NCBI RefSeq assembly: GCF_021018895.1
Contig: NC_079385.1
Location: forward strand, 293,759-357,758
DNA: 64,000 nt
DNA from: Seriola aureovittata
Lineage: Eukaryota > Chordata > Actinopteri > Carangiformes > Carangidae
Direction: 5' to 3'
The notes beneath the pieces are model-generated. The model was not told the DNA's origin. It did no database searches and saw only the letters and a list, made by a program, of their open reading frames with translations. Both the position numbers and the translations under genes were made by a program. This document shows, piece by piece, positions 20,973-64,000 of the stretch; the first letter of the stretch is position 1; each line of letters opens with the position of its first letter.

Positions 20973-21175
20973 TGTATCAATAGGAATTATTGTTAGGAAC
21001 CTTTGTCTTTAGTCAGTGTGACACATGGACATGTTTTGAAGTGACACCACCGGAGTTACCGGACCGAGCTGTATGTTGAGCCTGACGTGCCTAAGTTGTA
21101 ATAAAGTTTACAACCCAGCAGGGTCAAAGAGTAAGCAAGTGTACGCTTCGTGAGTGAAAGCAACATACTTTAACA
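20973..21175 (+). repeat. 3' LTR of the Gypsy element
   Basis: TGTATCAATAGG to CATACTTTAACA, 203 bp. It is preceded by the purine tract at 20959-20972 and followed by the target duplication ACGTC. Confidence 0.95.
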
Positions 21176-21180
21176 ACGTC

Positions 21181-22734
21181 TTCAAAATGACCAACTTTGG
21201 AGCTCTACTACTGCATCATGCGTCAACGTAGAATAATGGTGGGTTTGGGTTAAATTGGTAATTGGTACTTTTGACAAATTATTACTTAGAAGTACTTACT
21301 TGGAGCTACAGGAACTGTTTAATCATCATAGCAGCTCTCCCATCGACTGCAATACAAATTCAGAAGCTGATAGCATACTCTCTCAGGTCTCAGCAGGTTG
21401 TTGTGTGTTTTGTTTTCTCGGTACTCAAGTGGATTTGTAATCCATGCATCAGGCAGAGCCATCCGAAATTGCCAAAGAAAAATACAAACAATTTTCTGCT
21501 TGTGTAAGGAGGACGCGACCGGATTTTGCAGCTCTTCAAACAGGCAAATATTATCTTGTTTACATCCAAGCACACCCAGCTTCTTGAAGTTTCCCTAAAT
21601 TAACGTTACATCCCATCATGTATGTGTTTGTTTTGTTTTTTTGCAGAAATGACAAATCACAGATTATTTTAAAAAGAAAGTTCTTGAGGAGGAGAATGGC
21701 GAGGACAGGTAAAACAGCACAGACATCATTAGTTCTGTTAATTCATGTTACTAACGAGATACGGTTAATTTGTCAGGACTGAAAGTAGGCCTTGTTCTCA
21801 GCCACAAGTGGAAGGTGCCGATGGAGGAGAGGATCAGAGCATGAGAGAGGAGTCAGGGCGAGAGTACCAAGTCTTAAGGAGTGTATTAACAACTGTATTA
21901 AAGCCGACGTTTACATGATTTTAACATCAGTTTTTATCCCTCTTCCCAGATGTTCTGAAAAGTCTAGAGTGAGTGGCTTTATAGCCCCCCCAAATGACAT
22001 CTCAGACTCGCTGGAAACTAAGACTGCTTACCTTCGATTCTTATGAATCAGACACTGAGGATCCGCAGTGATCTCCTTCTCTCCATCAAAAACAAAACAG
22101 TAACCTGTTTTGTTTTAAACAGGTTACTGCTAAACAAATAAAGCAGTTTCACTTTTTGGCAACACGCTTTGGCAGAAAAGGAGTAGCTGGAAACAGAGAC
22201 TGCTTACCTTTGTCTCTTTATTGTTCTCCAAATTAGGATTTGCTGACATGCTTTGGCAGACACAGGACAGGAATTCTCCAGCGGCTGGGAGCTGAGCTGT
22301 CTAACATTTGCCTGGCTTTTTTCTTCGATAACTTAAGCTCCTGACATCTTGTTAAAATATACAGTTGAAAACGCCCGAGGTGTAACAAGTTTACGTGGTT
22401 TAAAACTAGGGAAAGTCGTTAAAATAAGCACTGTTTGGGTAGGATTAGGGAGCAACTGTGTTCATGGTTAAAAAAAACAACAAAACAAGCTTTTACTGTC
22501 AGTAGGAAACTACTTCTGAACTTTGCTTTTGCTACTGTAAGAGTCATGATGCACAAAGTGACTAGAGGTCACTTGTCAGTCAACTTTAAAAACAGAACAT
22601 AGAACATACCAGATACGGTGGTGATGTCATTTTGAGCCAGTAGTTTGCTCAGTAGGGATCAGTCGGAGGAACTGTGCTATCCGCCCATACACCAAGCAAC
22701 AACTTTCAATCTAAAATGTTTGACCATGTCCAGT
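21181..22734. other. Non-coding stretch, right part of the split X-type element and a perfect hairpin
   Basis: The first 100 bases continue the repeat split by the Gypsy element. A perfect inverted repeat, CAGTAACCTGTTT / AAACAGGTTACTG with a 6-base loop, lies at 22098-22129. ORFs of 60-85 codons are scattered but overlap in several frames and show no known domain. Confidence 0.4.
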
Positions 22735-22870
22735 CCGCTAACATGGAGGGGGCGGGGATTATGACCTACAATGGAGCCGGCCACCAGGGGGAAATCCAGA
22801 TGTTTTGGCTTCACTTTTGTAGAGCTGTTATGCTGTCCATCTTTATATACAATCATTATTGGAGACTGAA
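22735..22870 (+). repeat. Interspersed fish repeat
   Basis: CATGGAGGGGGCGGGG, CCACCAGGGGG, GATGTTTTGGCTTCACTTTT and CATCTTTATATACAATCA in this order match, from memory, a very common interspersed repeat of percomorph fish. No ends or target duplication were defined. Confidence 0.5.
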
Positions 22871-24194
<1,324 letters not shown>

Positions 24195-24357
24195 TAGGGC
24201 AATAGTTGAACATTTTGGGAAACACGTATTTTCTTTCTTTGTGACAGTAAGCTGAAAAAAATCAATACCACTCTCACGTCTGTGTGTTCAGTACAGAGTT
24301 GAAGTCAAGATGTGGTTAGCCTAGCTTAGCATAAATCCTGGAAGCAGAGGGATAATT
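24195..24357 (+). repeat. SINE-like fish repeat
   Basis: The order TTTTGGGAAACACG, CAATACCACTCTCACGTCTG and TTAGCCTAGCTTAGCATAAA matches a widespread teleost interspersed repeat known to me by its 'TTAGCTTAGCTTAGCATAAAG' core. A partial inverted copy lies at about 33560-33652. Confidence 0.55.
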
Positions 24358-25044
24358 ACCATTGTGTATCTATCTTGAATAGGGTTGCAAAATTTGAGGA
24401 ATTTTCAAAGTTGGAAACTTTCCATGGGAATAAACGGGAATATATGGGAATTATCGAAAATGTATTGGAATAAACAGGAAATTTACAAAATTGAAAGTTG
24501 GCCCTTAACAGAAAACTTAAATATAGTTGGGGAAAATATATTGTAGCATAATCTTGGCTAAAACAACCAGATTTAATGCAAGTACACTTGAATATCTATG
24601 CTATTCCTCAATCACATACACACAGCACACTGCTTACTGCAGGGCTATTGAGGCCACACCCCCTACATGCACTGTGCATTCCTCTATCACATGCACAGAT
24701 GATTTCCATAACCCTGGAGTATTGAAGCCACACATTTGTCAAGTCAAGTAAGTTTTGATAATATTATTGGGTAAATATATTTGATCTATGGTATCAATGT
24801 TTAACTTGCAAATATTTAATGAAAATGTATTCATACAGTAGCTAGCTAGCTGGTAAGTTAGGTGCTAAAAGTAAGCTAGGTAGCACCATTTCATTGACCA
24901 TTTAAGAGGCTAGCTTATCATGGTGCTAGCTACCTCAAATGTGATGCTGTTTCTTCTGCCTCCTTCAAGACGGTTTTCTGTAACCATACAAGAATTTATC
25001 AACATCAACTGTAAAATATTTTGAAGACCATTCCAGTGGTTAAG

Positions 25045-25090
<46 letters not shown>

Positions 25091-25143
25091 CATGCCATTG
25101 CATTAGTGTTTTTATAACTTTTGTTATCTTACTCTACAGAAAA

Positions 25144-25344
25144 ATGACACGTTCGCCATCCAATGTGCAGAGGCATTTCACACAAGCTAATGTTGAAGGA
25201 AAGTTTTTGTATATGTGTAAATATTGTGGAAAGACATACGTGAAGAATACCACAAAAATGCAGCGGCATATTGCAAAGTGCCAAAAATTTCCTCAAGGCT
25301 CAAAATATGCAGCAGACAAGAGTTCCACTCCAGGGGAAAATTAA
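25144..25344 (+). pseudogene. hAT transposase, BED zinc-finger part
   Basis: ATG at 25144, MTRSPSNVQRHFT, then the BED-type finger CKYCGKTYVKNTTKMQRHIAKC (shown in pieces: CKYC, then H-x4-C). A TAA at 25342 and a one-base shift soon after end the frame. The next frame goes on with SGIRGFFDLMDERSQRN, a family sequence. The segment after ATGSHL (about 25460) jumps to a much later part of the transposase, so about 75 residues, including the region that holds the first catalytic Asp, seem to be deleted. Confidence 0.82.
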
Positions 25345-25484
25345 TCTACTGTATCAGAGTCAGATACCCTCTGGTATCAGAGGATTCTTTGATTTGATGG
25401 ATGAACGTAGCCAGAGAAATGCAAATGAGTGTTTTGCTTGTGCAGTCTATGCAACTGGCTCACACCTGGGAAAGAATTATCAAC

Positions 25485-26732
25485 TAAATTGTCACCAACC
25501 CTCAACCTGTATTCTACAAGAACACAGACAAACAGGGGAACAGAGACACAGGCCCCTACATTGCTGATGAACTGAAAGCAGTCATTAATGACCTTGGACC
25601 AGAGAAGGTTTTCACACTGTCACTGACAATGCAGCATACATTAAGGTTGCCTGGGCACACGCGGGGGAGACCTACCTCCATTGGCTGTGCTGCCCATACT
25701 CTGAGTCTTCTCCTGAAAGACATCATGGCACTGAAGACAATGGACACACTATACAAGAGAGCAAAGCAAGTTGTGAAGTATGTGAAGGGCAAACATGTAG
25801 CTTCAGCAACCCACCTCTCAAAGCAAAAGGAAAAAAACAAGTGTACCACACGGAAGCTCCCCGGCATCACACAATGGAGTGGCATTGTCATCATGTATGA
25901 CAGTCTACTGGAGGGAAAGGAGTCTCTGCAAGAGATGGCCATATCCTGGACTGCAGGCATCGAGGGTGACATCAAGAGGATCCTGTTAGATGATGTGTTC
26001 TGGGAAAGAATGACTAACAGCCTGAGAATCCTCAAACCAATTGCAGCAGCAATTGCCAAGATAGAGGGTGATGATGCCATCTTATCAGATGTCCAGTGTC
26101 TTTTTGCCAACTTTAAAGGAAGCAATTTCCTACTGCTCAAAGCAGAGGAAACTGCTTTGGTCAAGTCATTGGAGAAGCACCAGGAGTTCTGCATGAAGCC
26201 GGTGCATGCAGCAGCATACATGCTGGACCCAAAATATGACAGGGGCATACTCTCTTGGGAAGAGATTAACGGTGCTTACGCTGTCATTACAGCCATATCT
26301 GACCACCTGGGCTTTGATGAAGGCAAAGTGCTGGGCAGTTTGGCGAAGTACTGAACCAAGCAAGTCCTTTGGGAAGGGGAAGGAATATGGCAGTCATGCC
26401 AGCACATATCTGCACCCACCTGGTGGAAGGGACTTTGTGGATCTGAAGCCCTTGCACCTGTAGCCTCCATTATCCTCCAAATCCCACCATCATCAGCCGC
26501 CTCTGAGCACAACTGGTCACTGTTTGGGAACACACACACAAAGGTTCGCAACAGACTCACAAATGTGAGAGTGGAAAAACTGGTGGCCATTCGGGCAAAC
26601 CTAAGGCTCTTTGAGCCTGACACAGAGCCATCCTCAACAAGGCTGGACAGTGACACTGAAGAGGAGTCGTCGGATGTTGAGGAGTTGAACATAGAGGATG
26701 TTCATGAGGCCCAGGAAGAGGCCATTGCCTGA
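25485..26732 (+). pseudogene. hAT transposase, core and dimerisation domain
   Basis: The reading includes PQPVFYKNTDKQGNRDTGPY, TDNAA (in a neighbouring frame for about 60 bases), GCAAHTLSLLLKDIMALK, HAAAYMLDPKY and the hAT dimerisation domain ASEHNWSLFGNTHTKVRNRL. It ends in an acidic tail and TGA at 26730. From 25629 to the end the frame is interrupted only by TGA at 26352 (AKY-stop-TKQ), a likely CGA-to-TGA change. It is one of the better preserved copies but cannot be functional. Confidence 0.88.
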
Positions 26733-27075
26733 AAGGGTTTGGCAAAAATGCTGAACATTTTTTTTTACTTTTTGATTGTGTGGGGGAGGGGGAATGAGTA
26801 ATATTTTACTCAACATTCATGTTTTTGTCGTTCAATGAAAAAACTGATTGTAAAGTCCTAAAAAAGGTTCTGCTCACAAATAAATCTGTTGAAATGTCAT
26901 GTTTTTTTAAATTGTATTATTTTTCATGGATGGCTGCTTATGACAAAATAAAATCTTTATATTTATGATTGGATATGATACAGTTTGTTTAAATTACCCC
27001 CAATTTCCAGTTAATTCCCATAAATTCCCATGGAAAGTTTCTGGAAATTTACCCGAACTTTTCCGCCCTGGAACT

Positions 27076-27745
27076 TTAAGTTCTTTTCTTCAGAACCTAA
27101 AAGGTTCCTGTGGCCCATTGTTGTCTGGGTTTCCACCGCGGCCTGAAGTCCCAGGAAGATTATGCAACATTATTACTTGACATTACATTATTTACAGCAC
27201 TTTGAGGACATAACGAAAATACGGGACGCCCAGCCATAACTGTGCTGCTTCTAGTTTATGTTTTCTCACACTGTAGCCTCCCCTGAAGTTCTATGGCGCC
27301 TGCCCCCTGGGAGGCCTGCCTCACCCCACCAAAAACTGCTGGCATAACGGGTTATGTATGTTGTAAAAACTGGAAAACCAAACTATCAAATTTGTCATTT
27401 GGGGCTACAAAATTAAACTGACATGACAGTTTTTGTGAATTTAATTTTCTGGTCAATTAAGAGATAAAGCTTTTATTTTTGAAGTATTGGGTACTGCATG
27501 GGGGACACAAGATAAACATTTCTCAGGATAATGTGAAAATTTTCTTGATATAATACAAAAGTAGGCCTTTTCACCAACTAAAATATATGTCCCTTTCAGG
27601 TCTCCATAGACTGAATGACTTCCACTGGTCCTGATGCTGCTGAGGCCTCTTACTGACTTACATCCTGTTCTGTCTGTCTCTCTCTCTTATGTCTCTTTGC
27701 CTCTGCTCCCAACCAGCTCCTCCTCCCTCCTGTGTTTCCTCTCAC
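27076..27745. other. Region 3' of the last recognised ipo8 exon; MITE-like start
   Basis: 27071-27160 carries GGAACTTTAAG, AGAACCTAAAAGGTTCCTG and GGTTTCCACC, like the GGAACC-rich MITE at 60481-60875. From 27180 on nothing recognisable was seen. No candidate for the final ipo8 exon was found here. Confidence 0.4.
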
Positions 27746-59355
<31,610 letters not shown>

Positions 59356-59401
59356 CTGTAAGAGAGGAAGTGGCTTCAAAACAACGGTAACAGTAAGAGG
59401 A

Positions 59402-59665
59402 AGGTAACAGGCCTGATGATGGAGGTAATAGGCCTGATGATGGAGGTAACAGGCCTGATGGAGGTAACAGGCCTGATGATGGAGGTAACAGGCCTGATGA
59501 TGGAGGTAATAGGCCTGATGATGGAGGTAACAGGCCTGATGGAGGTAACAGGCCTGATGATGGAGGTAACAGGCCTGATGATGGAGGTAACAGGCCTGAC
59601 GGAGGTAACAGGCGTGATGATGGAGGAAACAGCTGTGATCGAGGTAACGGGCCTGATGAGAAGGT
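59402..59665. repeat. VNTR-like minisatellite, 21/18-bp units
   Basis: About 13 units of GGTAACAGGCCTGATGATGG, some shortened by three bases. It lies in the ipo8 intron 46 bases before the acceptor of exon 1 of the window. The His-Gln-Ala-Cys-Tyr-Leu ORF is an artefact of the repeat. Confidence 0.93.
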
Positions 59666-60480
59666 AACAGCCCTGATGGAGAAACTTTTACATCCACCTT
59701 TCGGGGAATGAGAATACAGGTCTCATCAGGTCTGGTTTAGTGGGTACCTTTCTGGGTTTGGGCTTAGGTGTGAATCTTATGCGTATGTGTGTCCACCACC
59801 TGGTCGCTGGATTAGAGAATAAATAGATCAGTGGTTGGCAAGTGGTTCACTAGCAATAACATCTGACCCGCAAGATCATTCTGATAATCAGAACAGTCCC
59901 ACATTTAGATATAATTAGGGATCGGTACCGAAACTGGTATTAAATGGGCCCCGTGGCTAAATTTTTAAAGACTGTAGAATCGTTAAGCTCTGGTGTTATT
60001 GGCTCTGCTCTCAGTACTGGAGAAATGAAGAAAATAGATTTCCTATTATATACTACTATATATTATACTACTATAATAGTGATTTGTTAATAACAATGCT
60101 GTTTTAACAAGTTTGTTACTCGAGAATGTTAATTGAGTACATAACAATATAATTTTCTCAATTACTTTTTTCAATTACAAAATAATAAAAAGTACTATTA
60201 AAGCACTGTATCTGTAGTGCATCGTAGTCAGTGCACAGCTGAGTCCTAATGGTACACACTCTACCAGGTAAGCAACCGAGGTGCCCTTATTAGTTGTTGT
60301 TTTTATTTTGTTTTGACTTTTTGTTTTCAATTTCACTTTAGTTTTAAACTCAAAGCAGGTTTGTTTGTTTCACTCAGTTTTTTATTCTTTGAGATTGCTC
60401 AATTTGTTTAATTTTTATTACTCCCAACTTTAGTTTTTGTGTAATATGATGTATCTCCATCTCTATCTATTCTCTCTAGC
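59666..60480. other. Non-coding stretch
   Basis: AT-rich sequence; nothing recognised. Confidence 0.4.
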
Positions 60481-60875
60481 CAAGTTTCTACTGCAGGAAC
60501 GTTCCCCAGGAACCAGGAACCTTTTGAGGAACTATGTGCGTTTCCACTGCAGGAACCAGGGTCTAAATTTAGAACTTTGGGGGGCATGGTCTTCAGTGAT
60601 GCATTTATGACTGGTCAGTACTCGCTGCATTTTATTTCACCCGCGATGTTAAAAAGACCCCAGTGAGCGAGTGAGCAGGCACAGAGGGAGCAAACACATT
60701 TTCCACAGCACGAAACAGGTCCAGAAGAAGGTGAAAAAACTGAAACAAATAAAGGACCACAACAACCGGAGTGGCTAGGGTTGCCGCCCGTCACGTATAA
60801 TACGGGATCGTCACGTATAATACGGGATCGTCACGTATTTCAAACTTAAAGTTCCAGGTACTTTTTGGTCGAAAC
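60481..60875. mobile_element. GGAACC-rich MITE with a nested tandem repeat
   Basis: TTTCTACTGCAGGAACG and CCCAGGAACCAGGAACC at the left and AAAGTTCCAGGTACTTTTTG at the right are typical of a common fish MITE. Between them (60795-60838) is a 20-bp unit GTCACGTATAATACGGGATC in tandem. Confidence 0.5.
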
Positions 60876-60877
60876 AC

Positions 60878-61420
60878 GGCTTCTGACTCTGTAGCAGAGA
60901 CCCTCATCCACACCTTCGTCACCACCCTTCTGGATTACTGCAATGAAGTCCTGTTCGGGGTTCCCAGCAAAACCCTGGACAGGCTCTAGTATGACCAGAA
61001 CTCAGCTGCCAGGGTTTGGGTTAGCACCAAGCCCGCACCAAGCCCTGGGAGCACATTACCCCCACCCTCATCCAACTTCACTGGCTTCCAGTCAAATCCC
61101 GCATTCATTACAAAATCCTTTCCCTCACCTATGAATCCCTCCAAGCACTCAGTGTGTCAGCCCCCACCCTCTGGAACTGTCTCCTGGAAGAGATTCGCAC
61201 AGCCTCATATCTAGACATGCTGCACTGCTGAAAACCCACCTGTTCACCAAGGCCTATGGCTTCACGCTCACTCATCTCCTACAATTATTGCCTTCCTTAT
61301 TCTGTCTCATCTTGTTTTCATTTATTAGTTTTATTTTTTTACTTTGTGTTTCTTACTACCTTGAAAGGTGCTATAAAAAGTTATTATTATTTTTATTATT
61401 ATTATCATTATCATTTGTCA
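60878..61420 (+). mobile_element. L2-type LINE, 3' end
   Basis: Plus-strand fragments in shifting frames match the end of an L2-clade reverse transcriptase: ETLIHTFVTTLLDYCNEVLF, HWLPVK..IHYKIL, LWNCL.EEIRTAS and KTHLFTKAYG-like pieces. The 3' end, TGAAAGGTGCTATAAAAAG followed by ATTATT repeats, is typical of the clade. 5'-truncated and broken by frameshifts. Confidence 0.75.
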
Positions 61421-61570
61421 GGGATCAGATTCAAAAAGGTCAAAAAAAGTATTGTGTAAAAACTCAACATCACATCATTTTAAAAACACATAGGTATGTT
61501 AGTCAGTGAGTATGTGCCATTTCCCAGAAAAATTCAACTGGAAACAACAACAGAACATAAAATGTAGTTT

Positions 61571-62580
61571 TGGGCCCGTATTCACAAAACATCTTAAAAC
61601 TAAAAGTGGCTTCTAACTTGCTGATTTAGGAGAAACCCCTAAAAATAATGGGCGTGTCAGTCCTAACTTTTAACTAAGAGTAATTCACAAAGCCACTTAG
61701 CACTAAAAGTAGCACATAGGTCTGGGAGAATTTTAGAAGCGGTGGAGAGGACTCCTAACTCACTAAGACCAAATCACAAACAATCATAACAGGCTGCTGT
61801 CATTCCACATCACAGTGTTCTGGAAACCTTAAACAATGCTGAATTACTTAAAATATATGACTCAATCACAAGGGAATAATGATTGTTAAGTTGAGTTTTT
61901 GAGCGATTAAATAACATCTCCTACCAACTGAAACAACCTGATCAGTAAGAAAATGAGGTGTTTGGCAACAGAGAAAAGCCGAACTATTCACCAAACAATA
62001 AATGCACACAGAGCACACAGAGCTACCGGAGAGCATAGAGAGCAGGGTAGAGGACAGAGAAGCAGTGCGACCATAGATGATTAGAACAGAAATATATGGT
62101 GGTTAATAGTGAATGGCACCACAAATAAATCAATGTATGGGAAACGATTTTGTGGACGTTAAAATATTGACGTTAACGCACTTTCATTGTCGACGTCATT
62201 GATTATGGCAACAAATTGTGGCAGCCCTACAAACAGTGGGTTGAATGTTTTTAATGGACGTGCATTGTATAATTTACATGCTCATTTAGTTCGTGGGCCA
62301 ACTATTGTGGTGCTGAGACAACTGTTCAGGCAGGCATCGTGTCACACACCAGCCATCAGTGCATTCCTTTTCTCTAGTTTCGTGTTGAGCAGTGGTGCAA
62401 CGTCACTCTCCTCCAATTTCCTTATGTGCCTGCTGATATTATGGTGGCCCAATGAATGCTAAATAATAAGTTAACCACAACGGGGTTACGCTTTTAGCAC
62501 ATCTCTAAACGTTTCATGTCTCAGACCTGCGTTGCTGCAGACTCACCTAAATTCATGGAAGGTTAGGCGTTGCACCAACA
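61571..62580. mobile_element. MITE-like end and unclassified sequence
   Basis: GGGCCCGTATTCACAAAACATC at about 61573 is like the ends of fish MITEs that begin with GGGCC and 'TATTCACAAA'. No matching second end was found. The remainder is non-coding. Confidence 0.35.
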
Positions 62581-63291
62581 CCATTACAAAAATTTTTGTT
62601 TTATTGTAGATGCGTCATATGGCAATTTTCAGTTACAATGTAGATTTAGTAGACTCTTAAATAGTGGGATAGCATGTTTTTAGTTTTGCTTTATGCACAT
62701 TTCCCCATTCAAGTTGCCATAGTCTTGTTATATTACTGGTGCAGCTTCCATTGCAAAATATGAAGGAACTGATGCTGATCTGATGGGAGTAGCACTGTGG
62801 CTGGGATGATTTTGGTTTCATATTTATCATTGGCAACTTATTTCGTTTTATATTTTTCTGCTCTTGCCTTTTGGTAACCTCTCGCTATATGATTAGTGCA
62901 TCTGTCAAACTCAGTGGGATGGCTGTTCTGAATTGTTTTGCTTTGTAATTTCATTTGATGGGATGTGATGGGCAATTGACCGACCTATTGTTGCCCATTT
63001 CCTTCTACGGTCACGGAACGAAGTATGTGGGTCGGTTCAGTGGTCAAAGCTTGTTCTAGCTCTTTTGGTTGGGCGATGTGGGTGGAGGGACGTGGAGATA
63101 TATTTTTATAATTTCTTTTCCAGTAGTATTAGTTTGTGGAGCTGGTTACAGGTTGAGTACTGTATGTTTCTTTCACCGATGGCGAGTAAGGGACCTGGAT
63201 TGTGATGATTGTGTGCATCGGGTCATGTTGCCTGATGGTTGTAGGTGTTATACTTTGTTGACCTTCACCTTTGAACCAGTGCTCGGAATTT
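62581..63291. other. Presumed 5' region of the LINE
   Basis: No readable ORF1 was found. Sequence upstream of the endonuclease ORF, probably 5' UTR or decayed ORF1. Confidence 0.3.
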
Positions 63292-64000
63292 ATGAATGAA
63301 CTCAATATTTTGAGCTGGAATTCAGGTGGTCTGAATATCCCACACAAAAGGACTAGTAAACTAGGATTATTACGCAGGAAGAAAATTAGCATTGCATTAT
63401 CACAGGAGACACATCTTTTTTCCAAGGATGTCAGACGCCTTGCTGATCGTAGCGTCTCCTTCATGCTGCCCTTATATCAATGGTGTAGCCAGGAAAATCA
63501 GGTTCCTGGATACATGGTCAGATAAAGCAGCTAGGCTGATTATACTCAAAGCGGAAAATAATGGCAGGAATATCACCTTTGTGTCTGCAGTTTTTACAGC
63601 AATCTGACAAATGTGAGGCTGGGTCTAAGTGAATACTCATTTATAATAGGTAGAGACCTTAACTAGGTTTGGAAATCAGCTGATGATGGGACAGGAAAAT
63701 CTGAGACAAGAGACCAAACACGGGCATCGTCTGCTCTACAGGCATGGGCAAATGCCTTGGGATTTGCTGATCTGTGGCGACTGACCAACCCATTGGCCAA
63801 AGATTATACATTTTTTTTTGCCCGACATCCATGACACACAGCAGCATTTGCCACTCTACGCTGATGACATTTTAGTTTTTCTCAAGGACCCACAGCAGTT
63901 GGCATTTACTATCAACACTAGATGAGTTTATCAGGATTCAAAGTAAACTGGTCCAAATCTTCTCTCTTACCATTGAATGAAGCAGCTAGGACCACCTCTC
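63292..64000 (+). mobile_element. L1/Tx1-type LINE, endonuclease joined to RT by deletion
   Basis: ATG at 63292 gives MNELNILSWNSGGLNIP, the start of the AP-endonuclease domain, then IALSQETHLFSKDVRRLAD. After frameshifts, ADLWRLTNPLAKDYTFFFAR is readable. At about 63835 the sequence jumps to the RT catalytic region, LPLYADDILVFLKDPQQ, so most of the endonuclease C-terminus and the RT fingers (about 1 kb in intact elements) are missing. It goes on past the window end (VNWSKSSLLPLNEAA). Confidence 0.8.

Larger units (their letters stand above)
16564..21175 (+). mobile_element. Ty3/Gypsy LTR retrotransposon with near-identical LTRs, internally deleted
   Basis: Two 203-bp LTRs (16564-16766 and 20973-21175) begin TGTA and end TTTAACA. 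The 5-bp target duplication ACGTC stands at 16559-16563 and 21176-21180. The sequence after the 5' LTR starts TGGTGGCAGCGG (candidate primer-binding site) and the one before the 3' LTR is AAAAGAGAAGGGA (polypurine tract). I see only two differences between the LTRs, so the insertion is young. The gag-pol order is gag, protease, RT, RNase H, integrase, but pol has two deletions and further frame changes. Confidence 0.95.
24380..27075 (+). mobile_element. hAT-superfamily DNA transposon with BED finger, decayed
   Basis: The left end TAGGGTTGCAAAA matches exactly the end of the complete 558-bp MITE at 36370-36927. The right end has the sub-terminal GGAAATTT..CCGCCC sequence but is cut at about 27075 by another repeat, so the terminal TTTGCAACCCTA is missing. 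Inside are a BED zinc-finger ORF and a hAT transposase with a C-terminal dimerisation domain. An AT microsatellite (25050-25087) lies before the BED ORF. Confidence 0.88.

Noticed and set aside
59402..59665. 155-codon minus-strand ORF reaching ipo8 exon 1 of the window
   Set aside because: The first two thirds are the VNTR translated; only the part after the splice acceptor is coding.

Overview
The window looks like a piece of a teleost (percomorph-type) fish nuclear genome. It holds interrupted coding exons with GT/AG junctions, many fish-type transposable elements, long CA/GT microsatellites, degenerate CCCTAA tracts and one 500-base assembly gap (8545-9044). Nothing prokaryotic is present. 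LAYOUT. (1) 1-11 kb is repeat-rich: the 3' end of a broken KMT5A-like SET-domain gene (1-348), a 195-bp tandem repeat (521-1992), a 216-bp repeat in several arrays (1993-10817), an acidic exon-like remnant inside those arrays (3033-3265), a BEL/Pao retrotransposon truncated at both ends (4040-7737, minus) and a telomere-like CCCTAA tract running into the gap. (2) 10.8-14.1 kb holds an LTR (10826-11294), then a compact minus-strand cluster I do not recognise (11637-13729). The cluster has short ORFs in series, splice-like junctions, a possible -1 frameshift site and a poly(A) signal, with paired repeats upstream of it. (3) 14.9-21.2 kb holds a non-autonomous element (14915-16380) and a Ty3/Gypsy element with near-identical LTRs but an internally deleted pol (16564-21175). 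(4) 21.2-27.7 kb is mostly non-coding, with a decayed BED-finger hAT transposon (24380-about 27075). (5) 27.7-59.4 kb is occupied by one host gene on the minus strand, importin-8 (ipo8). Fifteen consecutive exons were placed, with all internal phases matching, covering about 668 codons of the middle and C-terminal parts. The 5' exons lie to the right of the window and the last exon was not found. The introns are full of transposons: a ZMYM1-like hAT remnant, three copies of a hAT-like element built of CCGAT/ATCGG motifs (two of them a head-to-head inverted pair), a PIF/Harbinger derivative with a Myb-like exon, a hAT MITE with a perfect 8-bp target duplication, and an apparently intact three-exon Tc1/mariner-superfamily transposon with an RGG-rich transposase. 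(6) 59.4-64 kb has a VNTR, MITEs, an L2-type LINE tail and an internally deleted L1/Tx1-type LINE. HOW THE PARTS RELATE. ipo8 is the only convincing host gene with an intact frame; importin-8 is a karyopherin-beta nuclear import receptor. Everything else is mobile or repetitive DNA that enlarges its introns or flanks it. The items most worth a second look are the intact Tc1/mariner element (37418-39804), the unrecognised minus-strand cluster with its candidate frameshift site (11637-13729), the inverted element pair that would fold the ipo8 pre-mRNA into a hairpin of about 1.25 kb (47882-51102), and the Gypsy copy that is young by its LTRs yet defective.
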